A stretch of 64,000 nucleotides of DNA from NCBI GenBank assembly GCA_017643495.1, contig JAEPNK010000001.1, positions 1,035,623 to 1,099,622 of the forward strand, written 5' to 3'. Of this stretch, positions 16,792 to 26,384 are shown piece by piece; within the stretch, counting starts at the first letter, position 1; every line of letters begins with the position of its first letter. This DNA is from Rhizobiaceae bacterium. GTDB taxonomy: Bacteria; Pseudomonadota; Alphaproteobacteria; Rhizobiales; Rhizobiaceae. The position numbers and the translations under genes are program-made. Under the pieces are notes generated by a model. That model was given only the letters and a program-made list of their open reading frames with translations, had not been told where the DNA came from and did not search any database.

Positions 16792-17649
16792 ATGTCATCT
16801 CCTTCCCGCGTTGCCGGACTTCACTCTATTGTCGAGAATTATGATTGCATCCTCTGTGATGTCTGGGGTGTGCTTCACAACGGCAAGGCAATCTGGCCGG
16901 ATGCCGCCGAGGCACTCTCAAAGGCCCGTGATGCCGGTGTTACGGTGGTCATGATCACCAATGCGCCGCGTCCCCAGGGGCCTGTGCTGCAACAATTGCA
17001 ACGGATGAATTGCCCCGAAGGCGTCTTCGATGATCTGGTGACTTCCGGTGATGTGACCCGCGCCCTGATCAGCGAGCTTGACGGACCGGTTTATCATATC
17101 GGCCCGGAACGCGATTACGCGCTCTATGAAGGACTGAATGTCAGTTTTGCAGAACCGGCGGAAGCTGCAGGGATTGTCTGTACCGGCCTGTTTGACGATT
17201 ACAATGAACATCCCGACGATTATGTTGAGCGGTTCCGGGAATATGTTTCACTCAACCTGCCATTCATCTGTGCCAATCCCGACATTGTTGTCGAGGTGGT
17301 GGACAAACTGCTTTGGTGTGCCGGGGCGCTGGCCCGAGAATACGATACGCTTGGCGGTGAAACCAAGATTGTCGGCAAGCCGTATGCACCGATGTATGAC
17401 GAGGCATTGTCACGTGCCGAGGCGGTACGCGGCACTGCGATTGACCGCAAGCGGGTGCTGGGCATTGGCGACGGCTTGCCGACCGATCTTCTCGGCGCTG
17501 CCAATAACGGTATTGACTGCCTCTTCGTGACGAACGGCATCCATGCGGCCGACTACACCAAAGGCGAGGTGGACGAGCTTGCATTGGCGCAATTCCTGAC
17601 CGAAAACAATTCGGCCCCACAATACTGGACAAAAACCCTTGTCTGGTAA
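16792..17649 (+). CDS. HAD-superfamily hydrolase, TIGR01459 type
   Basis: A 285-residue class IIA (NagD-like) HAD protein. Motif I is ILCDVWGVLHNG (nucleophile D23, with Trp in place of the second Asp, a feature of this branch); motif II is ITNAPRP; motif III/IV is VLGIGDGLPTDLLGAANNGID near 225. Family members are annotated as sugar-phosphatase-like with unknown substrate. It lies 24 bases upstream of ribF on the same strand, a frequent alphaproteobacterial neighbour. Confidence 0.88.
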   Translation: MSSPSRVAGLHSIVENYDCILCDVWGVLHNGKAIWPDAAEALSKARDAGVTVVMITNAPRPQGPVLQQLQRMNCPEGVFDDLVTSGDVTRALISELDGPVYHIGPERDYALYEGLNVSFAEPAEAAGIVCTGLFDDYNEHPDDYVERFREYVSLNLPFICANPDIVVEVVDKLLWCAGALAREYDTLGGETKIVGKPYAPMYDEALSRAEAVRGTAIDRKRVLGIGDGLPTDLLGAANNGIDCLFVTNGIHAADYTKGEVDELALAQFLTENNSAPQYWTKTLVW

Positions 17650-17673
17650 GCTGGAAACGGGCAATCAGGTGGC

Positions 17674-18648
17674 ATGAGCTTTCTGCGGATTACCAGTCCG
17701 GGTGATTTTCCCCGAAACTTGCGGGGCGGCGTGATTGCCATCGGCAATTTCGACGGGCTTCACCGCGGACATCAGGCTGTGCTTGGCAAGGCAGTTGGGA
17801 TTGCCTGCAGTAAAGGCGTTTCTGCAAGTGTGCTCACATTTGAACCCCATCCCCGAACCGTCTTCCGTCCAGAACACCCGGTGTTCCGGCTGACCCCGGC
17901 GCCGGTAAAGGCCGAACTCATCGAAAGTCTCGGTTTCGATGCGGTTGTCGAACATCCTTTCAGTCGTGACTTTGCCTCGACCACTGCAAACCGGTTTGTC
18001 GATGACATTCTTGTTGCCGGGTTCGGGCTTGCCCATGTGGTGACAGGCTACAATTTCCATTTTGCCAGGGACCGGGAAGGAAACCCGGAATTCCTTCGCA
18101 ATGCAGGCGAACGGCTCGGGTTTTCCGTTACAACCGTTGAGCCCTTCCAGGACGAGGGTGGCGAGACCGTTTCATCAAGCCGCATACGCGAACTTCTTTC
18201 CTGCGGGGAAATCGCCGAAGCAAACGGCCTGCTTGGTTACGTCTGGAGAGTGCGTGGCGAGGTCATCCGCGGTGCCGGGCTTGGCCGTACCCTCAACTAT
18301 CCGACCGCCAACCTGTCCTTGCCACCCGAAAGCGCCCTGAAACACGGCATTTATGCAGTCCGTATCCGTCTCGAAGACGGCACGCTGCACGATGGTGTGG
18401 CCAGCTACGGACGCCGCCCGACATTCGACAATGGTGACCCGTTGCTGGAAACCTTCGTTTTTGATTTTTCCGGCGATCTTTACGGCCAGGAAGTCGAGGT
18501 ATTCCTGTATGGCTGGATCCGTGGCGAGGAGAAATTCGGCAGTACGGATGAGCTTGTTGCCCGGATGGACCGCGACAGTGAAGAAGCCCGGGCCATATTG
18601 GCGAATTTCGGCCCGGAACAGGGATTGCTGCCATTGGCTCAGCCGTGA
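17674..18648 (+). CDS. ribF: Bifunctional riboflavin kinase/FAD synthetase
   Basis: A 324-residue RibF, which makes FMN from riboflavin and then FAD. The N-terminal adenylyltransferase domain has AIGNFDGLHRGHQ and the SSSRIRELL stretch near 168-176; the C-terminal flavokinase domain has RGAGLGRTLNYPTANL (about 204-219) and GVASYGRRPTFD. The ATG has an AGGTGG site. Its 3' end is followed by a CACAGGC/GCCTGTG dyad (about 18651-18685) and a 270-base gap before ileS in which no gene was seen. Confidence 0.95.
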   Translation: MSFLRITSPGDFPRNLRGGVIAIGNFDGLHRGHQAVLGKAVGIACSKGVSASVLTFEPHPRTVFRPEHPVFRLTPAPVKAELIESLGFDAVVEHPFSRDFASTTANRFVDDILVAGFGLAHVVTGYNFHFARDREGNPEFLRNAGERLGFSVTTVEPFQDEGGETVSSSRIRELLSCGEIAEANGLLGYVWRVRGEVIRGAGLGRTLNYPTANLSLPPESALKHGIYAVRIRLEDGTLHDGVASYGRRPTFDNGDPLLETFVFDFSGDLYGQEVEVFLYGWIRGEEKFGSTDELVARMDRDSEEARAILANFGPEQGLLPLAQP

Positions 18649-18920
18649 GGCACAGGCTTGCAGCCTGCCCGGCTCCCTGCCTGTGTCGCGAAAGCGGTTA
18701 TTGCCCCTTTATTTGCCCAAAACCTGCTGGTAAGAGAAGCGCATGCAGATCAACCTTCAAATGATTATGGCCATTCGAATTATGGGCCCGGACCTCGCCT
18801 GACACGAGGTTCCGGGAATGGCTGGCCCTTGCCGACTGAAAAGGGTAACCCTCTTTTACCTGAAGTTTCTTTTTCCAAAGCCTCCGCATACTGACACCCG
18901 GAGCAGACAGGCACCTCACA

Positions 18921-21900
18921 ATGACCGATCAACAAGCAGACGAACGCGATTATTCAAAAACCCTTTTCCTGCCGAAAACCGACTTTCCCATGCGGGCCGG
19001 CCTTCCGAAGAAAGAGCCGGAAATCATTGCAAAATGGGATGAGGTGGGCCTTTACAAAAAACTGCGAGAGCAATCGAAGGGGCGCCCGAAATACGTTCTG
19101 CATGACGGCCCGCCCTATGCAAACGGCAACCTGCATATCGGCCATGCGCTGAACAAGATCCTCAAGGACATGATCAACCGTTCGTTCCAGATGCGCGGGT
19201 TTGATGCCAATTATGTTCCCGGCTGGGATTGTCACGGTCTGCCGATCGAATGGAAGATCGAGGAACAGTACCGCGCCAAGGGCAGGAACAAGGACGATGT
19301 GCCGATCAACGAGTTCCGCAAGGAATGCCGCGACTTTGCCGATCACTGGATCGGGGTGCAGACGGAAGAGTTCCGCAGGCTTGGTGTCGAGGGTGATTTC
19401 GAGACCCCGTACAAGACCATGAATTTTCCTGCAGAAGCAAAGATTGCTGCCGAACTGATGAAATTCGCGCAATCCGGCCAGCTCTACCGCGGCTCGAAGC
19501 CGATCATGTGGTCCGTTGTCGAACGCACGGCATTGGCCGAAGCCGAGATCGAATACGAACAGTATGAAAGCGACATGGTCTGGGTGAAGTTTCCCATAGT
19601 CGATGCCGCCACAATGGTTTCCGATCGTGCATCAGACAACCAGATCAGCGGTGCTGGCAGTGCGGTTGCAAGTGGCCTTTCCGGCGCATCGGTCGTGATC
19701 TGGACCACCACACCTTGGACCATTCCCGGCAACCGGGCGATTTGTTTTTCTTCAAGGATCAGTTACGGCCTTTATGAAGTGGTTTCGGCCGAAAACGATT
19801 TCGGCCCGCAACCGGGCGACAAGCTGGTTTTCGCCGACAAGCTTGCGCCTGAATGCTTCGAGAAGGCAAAGCTCGTCTATAACAGGGTTGGCGATGTAAG
19901 TGCAGCAGAACTTTCTGCCGTTACCTGCGCCCACCCGCTGCGCGAATTTAATGACGGTTACGAATTTGACGTGCCGCTGCTCGATGGCGATCACGTGACC
20001 GACGATGCCGGTACGGGCTTTGTTCACACTGCGCCCGGCCACGGTCGTGATGACTTTGAGATCTGGGTCGCGCGGCGTGCGGAGATTGAGGCTCGCGGCA
20101 TTTCATCCGAAATTCCCTTCACGGTCGCTGATGACGGCTCCTATACCGGTGATGCGCCGGGCTTTGAGGGTGCCAAGGTAATCGACGACAAGGGCAAGAA
20201 GGGCAAGGCCAACCAGGAGGTGATCACCGCACTGATCGGCCAGAACAACCTCTTTGCCCGGGGCCGGTTGAAGCATGAATATCCGCATTCATGGCGGTCA
20301 AAGAAACCGATCATCTTCCGCAACACGCCGCAATGGTTCGTGTATATGGACAAGGACGGTGTTGTCGGCGACGGCAAGGCCAGCAACATGGGCACCTTGC
20401 GGCAGACATCGCTTGCGGCCATTGACGAAACCCGTTTTGTCCCGGCTGCCGGGCAGAACCGTCTGCGGGCGATGATAGAACAGCGTCCTGACTGGGTATT
20501 GTCCCGCCAGCGTGCTTGGGGGGTTCCGATCTGTGTCTTCCACAATCCTGAAACAAACCAGATTATCCCGGGTCCGGATTTCGAAAAGTCCGGTGAGCTT
20601 GCAAGCCGCATCGAAGAGGCCTTTGCAAAAGAGGGTGCGGATGCCTGGTTTGAAGAAGGCGCTAAAGAACGGTTCCTTGACGGCATTGTTGACGATGCTT
20701 CCAATTGGGTTCAGGTACGCGACATTCTCGATGTGTGGTTTGATTCCGGGTCGACCCATGCCTTCTGCCTTGAGGAACGCGAAGACCTGAAATGGCCGGC
20801 AGATCTCTATCTTGAGGGCTCTGACCAGCATCGGGGCTGGTTTCATTCCTCCCTGCTGGAAAGCTGCGGAACACGCGGACGCGCACCATATGATGCCGTG
20901 CTGACCCACGGTTTTGTCATGGCTGAGGACGGACGCAAAATGTCAAAGTCCCTTGGAAACCAGGTAACTCCCCAAGAGGTGATCAAACAGTCCGGTGCCG
21001 ACATTCTCCGCCTTTGGGTGGCATCTGCGGATTACTCGGAAGACCTGAGGATAGGACCTGAAATCCTCAAGACTTCCGTTGATGCATACCGCAAGATGCG
21101 CAACACGCTGCGCTGGATGCTGGGCACGCTTTCCCACTACCAGGGCGAAGTGGTTGCGCTGGACGAGATGCCCGAACTGGAACGGCTGATGCTGCACCGG
21201 TTGTCGGAGCTCGATGCAATCGTTCGCAAGGGCTACGACGATTTTGATTTCAAGCGCATTTTCGCGCAGCTTTCGAACTTCATGAACATCGAGTTGTCGT
21301 CCTTTTATTTCGATGTCCGCAAGGATGCACTCTATTGTGATCCGCCTTCCAGCATCAGGCGCAAGGCATCGCTGTTTGTGGTGAAACAGCTGTTCGACCA
21401 TCTGGTCCGCTGGTTCGCGCCCATGCTGCCGTTCACGATGGAGGAATGCTTCCAGACAGAAACCGGCAATGACAGACAATCAGTCCACATGGAACAGTTC
21501 ATGGATGTGCCGGAAAGCTGGAAAGCACCGGAACTGGCTGACAAGTGGAAGAAGATCCGCTCTGTCCGCCGGGTGGTAACCGGAGCGCTTGAAATCGAGC
21601 GGCGTGAAAAGCGCATTGGTTCCTCGCTGGAGGCTGCTCCGGTGGTGCATGTCACCGACCCCGGCCTTGCTGCTGCAATCAGCGGGCAGGACATGGCGGA
21701 AATCTGTATCACCAGCGACATTGTTATCGAGGACAAGGCTGCGTCAGGCCAAGCTTTTGTTCTGGATGATGTGAAGGGCGTTGCAGTGGTTCCGGCCCTG
21801 GCCAAGGGGACAAAATGCGCCCGGTCGTGGCGGGTTCTTCCCGAAGTGGGTACAGATCCGGATTATCCGGATATTTCCCTGCGGGATGCCCGGGCCATGC

Positions 21901-21932
21901 GCGAACTTGTTGCTTCAGGCGAGCTTGGGTAA
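18921..21932 (+). CDS. ileS: Isoleucyl-tRNA synthetase
   Basis: A 1003-residue class Ia synthetase. The HIGH motif is in [14 protein letters not shown] near residue 70, the KMSKS motif is [10 protein letters not shown] near 675, and the [11 protein letters not shown] editing-domain segment lies near 258. The C-terminal zinc site appears reduced: the last region reads KCARSW where a CxxC would be needed, as I recall for other alphaproteobacterial IleS. The lspA gene that often follows ileS is absent here; a lipoprotein gene follows instead. Confidence 0.97.
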   Translation: MTDQQADERDYSKTLFLPKTDFPMRAGLPKKEPEIIAKWDEVGLYKKLREQSKGRPKYVLHDGPPYANGNLHIGHALNKILKDMINRSFQMRGFDANYVPGWDCHGLPIEWKIEEQYRAKGRNKDDVPINEFRKECRDFADHWIGVQTEEFRRLGVEGDFETPYKTMNFPAEAKIAAELMKFAQSGQLYRGSKPIMWSVVERTALAEAEIEYEQYESDMVWVKFPIVDAATMVSDRASDNQISGAGSAVASGLSGASVVIWTTTPWTIPGNRAICFSSRISYGLYEVVSAENDFGPQPGDKLVFADKLAPECFEKAKLVYNRVGDVSAAELSAVTCAHPLREFNDGYEFDVPLLDGDHVTDDAGTGFVHTAPGHGRDDFEIWVARRAEIEARGISSEIPFTVADDGSYTGDAPGFEGAKVIDDKGKKGKANQEVITALIGQNNLFARGRLKHEYPHSWRSKKPIIFRNTPQWFVYMDKDGVVGDGKASNMGTLRQTSLAAIDETRFVPAAGQNRLRAMIEQRPDWVLSRQRAWGVPICVFHNPETNQIIPGPDFEKSGELASRIEEAFAKEGADAWFEEGAKERFLDGIVDDASNWVQVRDILDVWFDSGSTHAFCLEEREDLKWPADLYLEGSDQHRGWFHSSLLESCGTRGRAPYDAVLTHGFVMAEDGRKMSKSLGNQVTPQEVIKQSGADILRLWVASADYSEDLRIGPEILKTSVDAYRKMRNTLRWMLGTLSHYQGEVVALDEMPELERLMLHRLSELDAIVRKGYDDFDFKRIFAQLSNFMNIELSSFYFDVRKDALYCDPPSSIRRKASLFVVKQLFDHLVRWFAPMLPFTMEECFQTETGNDRQSVHMEQFMDVPESWKAPELADKWKKIRSVRRVVTGALEIERREKRIGSSLEAAPVVHVTDPGLAAAISGQDMAEICITSDIVIEDKAASGQAFVLDDVKGVAVVPALAKGTKCARSWRVLPEVGTDPDYPDISLRDARAMRELVASGELG

Positions 21933-22120
21933 CGTTCATTAAGCATGTGTCACAAATAGTGAGTGACCGTTACCCCTGAAAACATTGTCAATTTTGGCCA
22001 TTTCCTGTATTGGAGGGCGGGACAGACGTGGTTTTGCCGCAATTTGACGGCAATGCATGCTTGCGCGCCAAATGATTGGCGGCAAAAAATGAACAGTGAA
22101 GAGTTCAAGGGCGGGTCCCA

Positions 22121-22807
22121 ATGAAGAAGCAGGTTTTCAGTCTCGGAACAGTGGTAGCTGCACTCATCCTCTCCGGGTGCAATAGCGGCATCACTTACGG
22201 CACAGGCAAATCCCATGAAGAGCAGACTGTAGAAGGTCTGACCAACATGTTTGCCCTGGATTCTGACAAGACCAAGAAAATCGACTATTCGGCCCGCCCT
22301 GAACTCGTCATGCCATCCGACAAGCAATCCTTGCCCGCGCCTGTTGATGGCAGTGCCGATGCCCAGCCTGACTGGCCGGTTTCTCCGGAGCAACGCATTG
22401 CATCCGTTCGGGAAGATGCTCCCGAGCCCGATGAATACGGCAATCTGCCGGCTGAATATCTGGCCGATACCAACAAGCCCGGCATTCGCAACTCGTCTGA
22501 TGTTGTCCGTCGTGCCAATCGCCCGCCAAGTGCCAAGGTCGGTGACCAGTTCATTGACGAGATTCGCAATGATGCCAATGGTGAGGGAACGGGCGTCGAA
22601 GCGCGCCGCCGTCGCGAACAGCTGCAATATTCAACCGGCGTTCAGCGCAAATACCTGACCGAGCCACCGGAACTTTACCGGACACCTTCAGCCAATGCCG
22701 AAGCCGGTGAGACGGGTATCACGCAAGAGCAGGTCGATGAAAACGTCAAGAAAGAGCGTCTTGAAAAGCGCGCTATCGACAAGGGTTACATCATACCCGG
22801 TTCCTGA
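22121..22807 (+). CDS. Conserved outer-membrane lipoprotein downstream of ileS
   Basis: A 228-residue lipoprotein: MKKQ start, hydrophobic core and lipobox LSGC with the acylated Cys at about 20. The mature part is polar and low in predicted structure, with a RPELVMPSDKQSLPAP segment that I recall from unnamed lipoproteins sitting after ileS in Hyphomicrobiales; DUF3035 proteins occupy a similar place, but I cannot equate the two. An AAGGGCGGG site precedes the ATG. It is convergent with tadA, four bases between stops. Function unknown; an envelope assembly role is speculation. Confidence 0.75.
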   Translation: MKKQVFSLGTVVAALILSGCNSGITYGTGKSHEEQTVEGLTNMFALDSDKTKKIDYSARPELVMPSDKQSLPAPVDGSADAQPDWPVSPEQRIASVREDAPEPDEYGNLPAEYLADTNKPGIRNSSDVVRRANRPPSAKVGDQFIDEIRNDANGEGTGVEARRRREQLQYSTGVQRKYLTEPPELYRTPSANAEAGETGITQEQVDENVKKERLEKRAIDKGYIIPGS

Positions 22808-22811
22808 TTGT

Positions 22812-23258
22812 TTATCGTCGGGCTGCAAAAAACCGTCTGAGAATTTCCGAACTGGTTTCCGCCTGAATGCCTGAATAGGTTTCCGGAGCATGATGGCAGG
22901 TCGCATCATTGAAATACCGCACACCGTTTTCCACGGCCCCTGATTTGACATCACTGGCTCCGAAATAAAGCCGGCGTATTCTGGCAAATGAAATTGCTGC
23001 CGCACACATGGGGCAGGGTTCAAGCGTCACATAAAGATCGCATCCCGGCAGCCTCTCGCTGCCGAGAATTTCGGCGGCCCTGCGAATAACCAGAATTTCC
23101 GCATGTGCCGTTGGATCATTCAGTTCAAGCGTACGGTTGCCGTCAGCCGCGATAATCCGGTTTTCATTGACCAGTACGGCGCCCACAGGTACTTCACCCC
23201 GTTCCGCTGCCAGTTCGGCCTCGCATATGGCGGTGTCCATGAAACTTGCTTTTGGCAT
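22812..23258 (-). CDS. tadA: tRNA-specific adenosine-34 deaminase
   Basis: A 148-residue cytidine-deaminase-fold enzyme that converts A34 to inosine in tRNA-Arg(ACG). The zinc site is complete: H52-A-E54 (PTAHAE) and P81-C82-PM-C85 with the catalytic glutamate E54. FGASDVKSGAV at 99-109 is typical of TadA. A GAGGC site precedes the ATG. It is divergent from the pseudouridine synthase gene at 23327. Confidence 0.95.
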   Translation of the reverse strand: MPKASFMDTAICEAELAAERGEVPVGAVLVNENRIIAADGNRTLELNDPTAHAEILVIRRAAEILGSERLPGCDLYVTLEPCPMCAAAISFARIRRLYFGASDVKSGAVENGVRYFNDATCHHAPETYSGIQAETSSEILRRFFAARR

Positions 23259-23326
23259 GGCTTTGCCTCAGTTAGGGTAATGACCCGTCTGAAACGGGCA
23301 ACTTTATACCGGATTGATCTACTTCC

Positions 23327-24412
23327 ATGAATAACAGGACTTTCAACAAAGGAAACAAGGCAGACAGGAAAGCTGAAAAGCCGGTGAAGACCGCCAGCGG
23401 TTTCGGTTCGCCAGAAGGCGAGCGTATTGCCAAGCGAATGGCGCGTGCCGGCCTGTGTTCCAGACGCGAGGCGGAGACCTGGATTGAAGCAGGCCGGGTC
23501 AAGGTCAACGGAAAATTGCTGACCACACCTGCTTTCAAGGTGTCGGAACGCGACCGGATCGAAGTGGATGACAAGCCCATATCCCGCAAGGAACGCACCC
23601 GCCTCTGGCTGTTTCACAAGCCGGGCGGCACCGTAACCACCAACCACGACCCGGACGGCCGGAAGACGGTATTCGAACTGTTGCCGGAAACCTTGCCCCG
23701 GATGATCACGGTTGGCAGGCTTGATATCAATACCGAAGGCCTGTTGTTGATGACCAATGATGGCGGACTGGCGAGGGTATTGGAACTGCCGGCAACCGGC
23801 TGGTTGCGCCGCTACCGGGTCCGTGTCCACGGCCGTGTAACCCAGCAGCAACTCGACCAGTTGCAGGACGGGATTGCTGTTGACGGGGTGCTCTATGGCT
23901 CGATTCATGCAGTGCTTGAGCAGGAAAAGGGTTCCAATGCCTGGCTCAATGTGGCCTTGCGCGAGGGAAAGAACCGCGAAATCAAGAATGTCATGGGCCA
24001 TCTGGGGCTGGAAGTGACGCGTCTTATCCGTGTTTCCTTCGGTCCTTTCCAGCTTGGCGACCTGCCTGCCGGTACGGTGCGTGAGGTGAGAAGCCGCACG
24101 CTCAGGGAACAGCTTGGTGAAAAACTGATCGAGGAAGCAGGCGCGGATTTCGAGGCGCCGATCATAAACCTTGCGCCCGATATCGCCAGAAGCGCAACCA
24201 GGGCTGCGATGCAGGGAGACAAGAAATCCCGTCGTCAGGCACAAAAACTCAAACCGGGCATGGCGAGCGACGAAGCCCTGTCACGCCTGACAACCCGGCC
24301 CGCAGATGGCAGAAAACCGGCAAAGGGCGCCGCGCCTTCAGGCAAGGGAAAACCGGGTGGGCGTAAAGCGGCTGCCGGCAAGCGGAAATCCCGGCCGGAC
24401 AGCAAACGCTGA
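23327..24412 (+). CDS. rluB: Ribosomal large subunit pseudouridine synthase, RluB/RsuA family
   Basis: A 361-residue RsuA-family pseudouridine synthase. The S4 RNA-binding domain covers about 31-82 (RIAKRMARAGLCSRREAE, AGRVKVNG). The catalytic domain has GRLDINTEGLLLMTNDG with nucleophile D133, and GKNREIKNVMGHLGL near 213-227. The C-terminal 70 residues are a basic Lys/Gly/Pro-rich tail typical of alphaproteobacterial RluB. RluB (23S position 2605) is favoured over RsuA by the tail, but this is not certain. Confidence 0.88.
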   Translation: MNNRTFNKGNKADRKAEKPVKTASGFGSPEGERIAKRMARAGLCSRREAETWIEAGRVKVNGKLLTTPAFKVSERDRIEVDDKPISRKERTRLWLFHKPGGTVTTNHDPDGRKTVFELLPETLPRMITVGRLDINTEGLLLMTNDGGLARVLELPATGWLRRYRVRVHGRVTQQQLDQLQDGIAVDGVLYGSIHAVLEQEKGSNAWLNVALREGKNREIKNVMGHLGLEVTRLIRVSFGPFQLGDLPAGTVREVRSRTLREQLGEKLIEEAGADFEAPIINLAPDIARSATRAAMQGDKKSRRQAQKLKPGMASDEALSRLTTRPADGRKPAKGAAPSGKGKPGGRKAAAGKRKSRPDSKR

Positions 24413-24440
24413 CCGGCAACTTGTTTACGACAGGGTATTC

Positions 24441-24989
24441 ATGAGAATAGTCGCAGGCAAATACCGGGGCGCTCGAATTGCAGCGCCGAAGGGCATGGCA
24501 ACCCGGCCGACAACAGACAGGACCAGGGAAAGCCTGTTCAACATTCTTCAAAACCGCATGGCGTTTGACGGGATACGTGTGCTCGATCTTTTTGCCGGAT
24601 CAGGTGCGCTTGGCCTTGAAGCCATGTCGCGCGGCGCATCATCCTGCCTGTTTGTGGATGACAGCCATGCTGCCCGGGCGGCCATCAGGCAGAATGTCGA
24701 AACACTAGGCCTTGCCGGGCAAACCGGCCTGTTCCGGCGTGATGCGACGCGATTGGGTTCCGTTGGGACACGCAAACCGTATGACCTTGTGTTTGCCGAC
24801 CCTCCGTACGGCAAGGGACTGGGAGAAAGGGCTGCCTCCTCACTGGTTGAAGGGGGCTGGATGAACCCGGAGGCCGTGTTTGTACTGGAAGAACGCAACA
24901 GCGCGTTTCCGCCATTGCTGCACGGTTTTGTCCTGACAGACCGCAGGGATTATGGCGAAACCACAATAGGTTTATTTGAACTTGCCTGA
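24441..24989 (+). CDS. rsmD: 16S rRNA (guanine966-N2)-methyltransferase RsmD
   Basis: A 182-residue SAM-dependent methyltransferase. MRIVAGKYRG and RPTTDRTRESLFN at the N-terminus, the SAM loop LDLFAGSGALGLEAMSRGA (48-66) and the catalytic DPPYGKG (120-126) define RsmD. The start at 24441 gives the family's usual opening; the frame is open 45 codons upstream inside rluB. It follows rluB by 28 bases, as in many alphaproteobacteria, so both modify rRNA from one transcript. Confidence 0.94.
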   Translation: MRIVAGKYRGARIAAPKGMATRPTTDRTRESLFNILQNRMAFDGIRVLDLFAGSGALGLEAMSRGASSCLFVDDSHAARAAIRQNVETLGLAGQTGLFRRDATRLGSVGTRKPYDLVFADPPYGKGLGERAASSLVEGGWMNPEAVFVLEERNSAFPPLLHGFVLTDRRDYGETTIGLFELA

Positions 24990-25041
24990 CTGGCAATTAT
25001 ATAGTCGGGACGATCTGAAACCGGCAGAGACGAGGATCTAC

Positions 25042-26379
25042 ATGCGCTTGATTGCAAGCTTGCTCATTTTTCTGGGAATGACATTTACAGCCCTGGCCCA
25101 GACAGACGCGCCCGAACCCGACATTTCAAGCAAGACGCTGGACAACGGCTTGCGCGTTGTCGTGATCCCCGACCGCAGGGCACCCGTGGTAACCCACATG
25201 ATCTGGTACAAGGTCGGGGGAGCGGATGACCCGGTCGGCAAATCGGGTATCGCGCATTTCTTTGAACACATGATGTTCAAGGAAACCAGTAACCACAAGA
25301 AGGGCGAATTTTCCGGTGCGGTTGCCGAAATCGGCGGACAGGAAAATGCCTTCACCTCGTCAGACTACACGGCCTATTACCAGAAGGTGGCTCCTTCCGC
25401 ACTTCCAACCATGATGCGGTTCGAGGCTGACCGGATGCGCAACCTCGTTTTGACTGACGAGCAGATTTTGCCGGAACGCGAAGTCATTCTCGAAGAGCGC
25501 AGCAGTCGCGTCGATACAAGTCCTGCCGCAATCCTCTCGGAGTTCGTGTCAGCTGCACAATATGTAAACCACCCCTACGGACGTCCGGTGATTGGCTGGG
25601 AAAACGAAATCCGCAAGCTCGACCGCGAGGCGCTGACTGCATTTTATGACAAATGGTACCAGCCTTGGAATGCGATTGTGGTGGTTGCAGGCGATGTCGA
25701 GCCCGATGCCGTTTTTGAAATGGCCGCAAATACATACGGGAAAATTGTGGCATCGACAGAACCCTCCGAACGCAACTGGACGAGCGATCCTGAACCGGTT
25801 GTTGCCAAAACCCTGAGCTATTCTGACCCGCGTGTGACAACTCCTTCATGGCAGAGGCGTTTCCACGCGCCGTCCTACATGACAGCCGAGCAGGGGGAAG
25901 CGGAAGCACTTGACCTGCTGGCCTCAATCCTTGGCGGTTCGGTAACCAGCCGGATCCACAAGAACATCATTCTTGAAAACAAACTTGCGGTTTCTGCCGG
26001 TGCCTATTATCGCGGCACATCAAGGGCGGACGGGTTTATCGGAATTTACGGTAGCCCGCGTGGCGATACAGAGCTTGAAACCTTGGTGGCAGCCCTCGAC
26101 CGTGAAGTGGAGCGTCTGGTTTCCGATGGCGTGAGCCAGGAAGAACTGGACCGTGCCAGACAGGCCTTCATTCGCTCGATCATATACAGCCAGGACAGCC
26201 AGGTGGCACTGGCCCGGATTTTCGGCTCTGTTTTGTCGATTGGCGGCACGGTTGAGGACTTTACCCAATGGCCGGAACGTTTGCGCTCGGTCACGGTTGA
26301 GGATGTGAATGAAGTCGCCAGAAAATACCTGAAAGAAAACCGCTCGGTCACGAGCTATCTGCTTCCGGAACAGGGATAA
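25042..26379 (+). CDS. M16 family zinc peptidase, catalytic partner
   Basis: A 445-residue exported M16 (pitrilysin/processing-peptidase-like) protein. Signal peptide MRLIASLLIFLGMTFTALAQ, then the inverted zinc motif H72-FF-E75-H76 and the third ligand in EREVILEER (146-153). The C-terminal half lacks a clear R/Y substrate-binding pair. The start at 25042 gives a complete signal peptide; the frame is open further into rsmD. The next gene, six bases on, is the non-catalytic partner, so a periplasmic heterodimer is expected. Confidence 0.92.
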   Translation: MRLIASLLIFLGMTFTALAQTDAPEPDISSKTLDNGLRVVVIPDRRAPVVTHMIWYKVGGADDPVGKSGIAHFFEHMMFKETSNHKKGEFSGAVAEIGGQENAFTSSDYTAYYQKVAPSALPTMMRFEADRMRNLVLTDEQILPEREVILEERSSRVDTSPAAILSEFVSAAQYVNHPYGRPVIGWENEIRKLDREALTAFYDKWYQPWNAIVVVAGDVEPDAVFEMAANTYGKIVASTEPSERNWTSDPEPVVAKTLSYSDPRVTTPSWQRRFHAPSYMTAEQGEAEALDLLASILGGSVTSRIHKNIILENKLAVSAGAYYRGTSRADGFIGIYGSPRGDTELETLVAALDREVERLVSDGVSQEELDRARQAFIRSIIYSQDSQVALARIFGSVLSIGGTVEDFTQWPERLRSVTVEDVNEVARKYLKENRSVTSYLLPEQG

Positions 26380-26384
26380 TTGCC

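Noticed and set aside
18649-18920. Possible T-box or other leader before ileS
   Set aside because: No T-box consensus or specifier loop was found; T-boxes are not expected for ileS in this group. Only a weak dyad was seen.
23120-24244. 374-codon minus-strand frame across the pseudouridine synthase gene
   Set aside because: It is the shadow of a well-supported RluB-type gene and would also overlap tadA.
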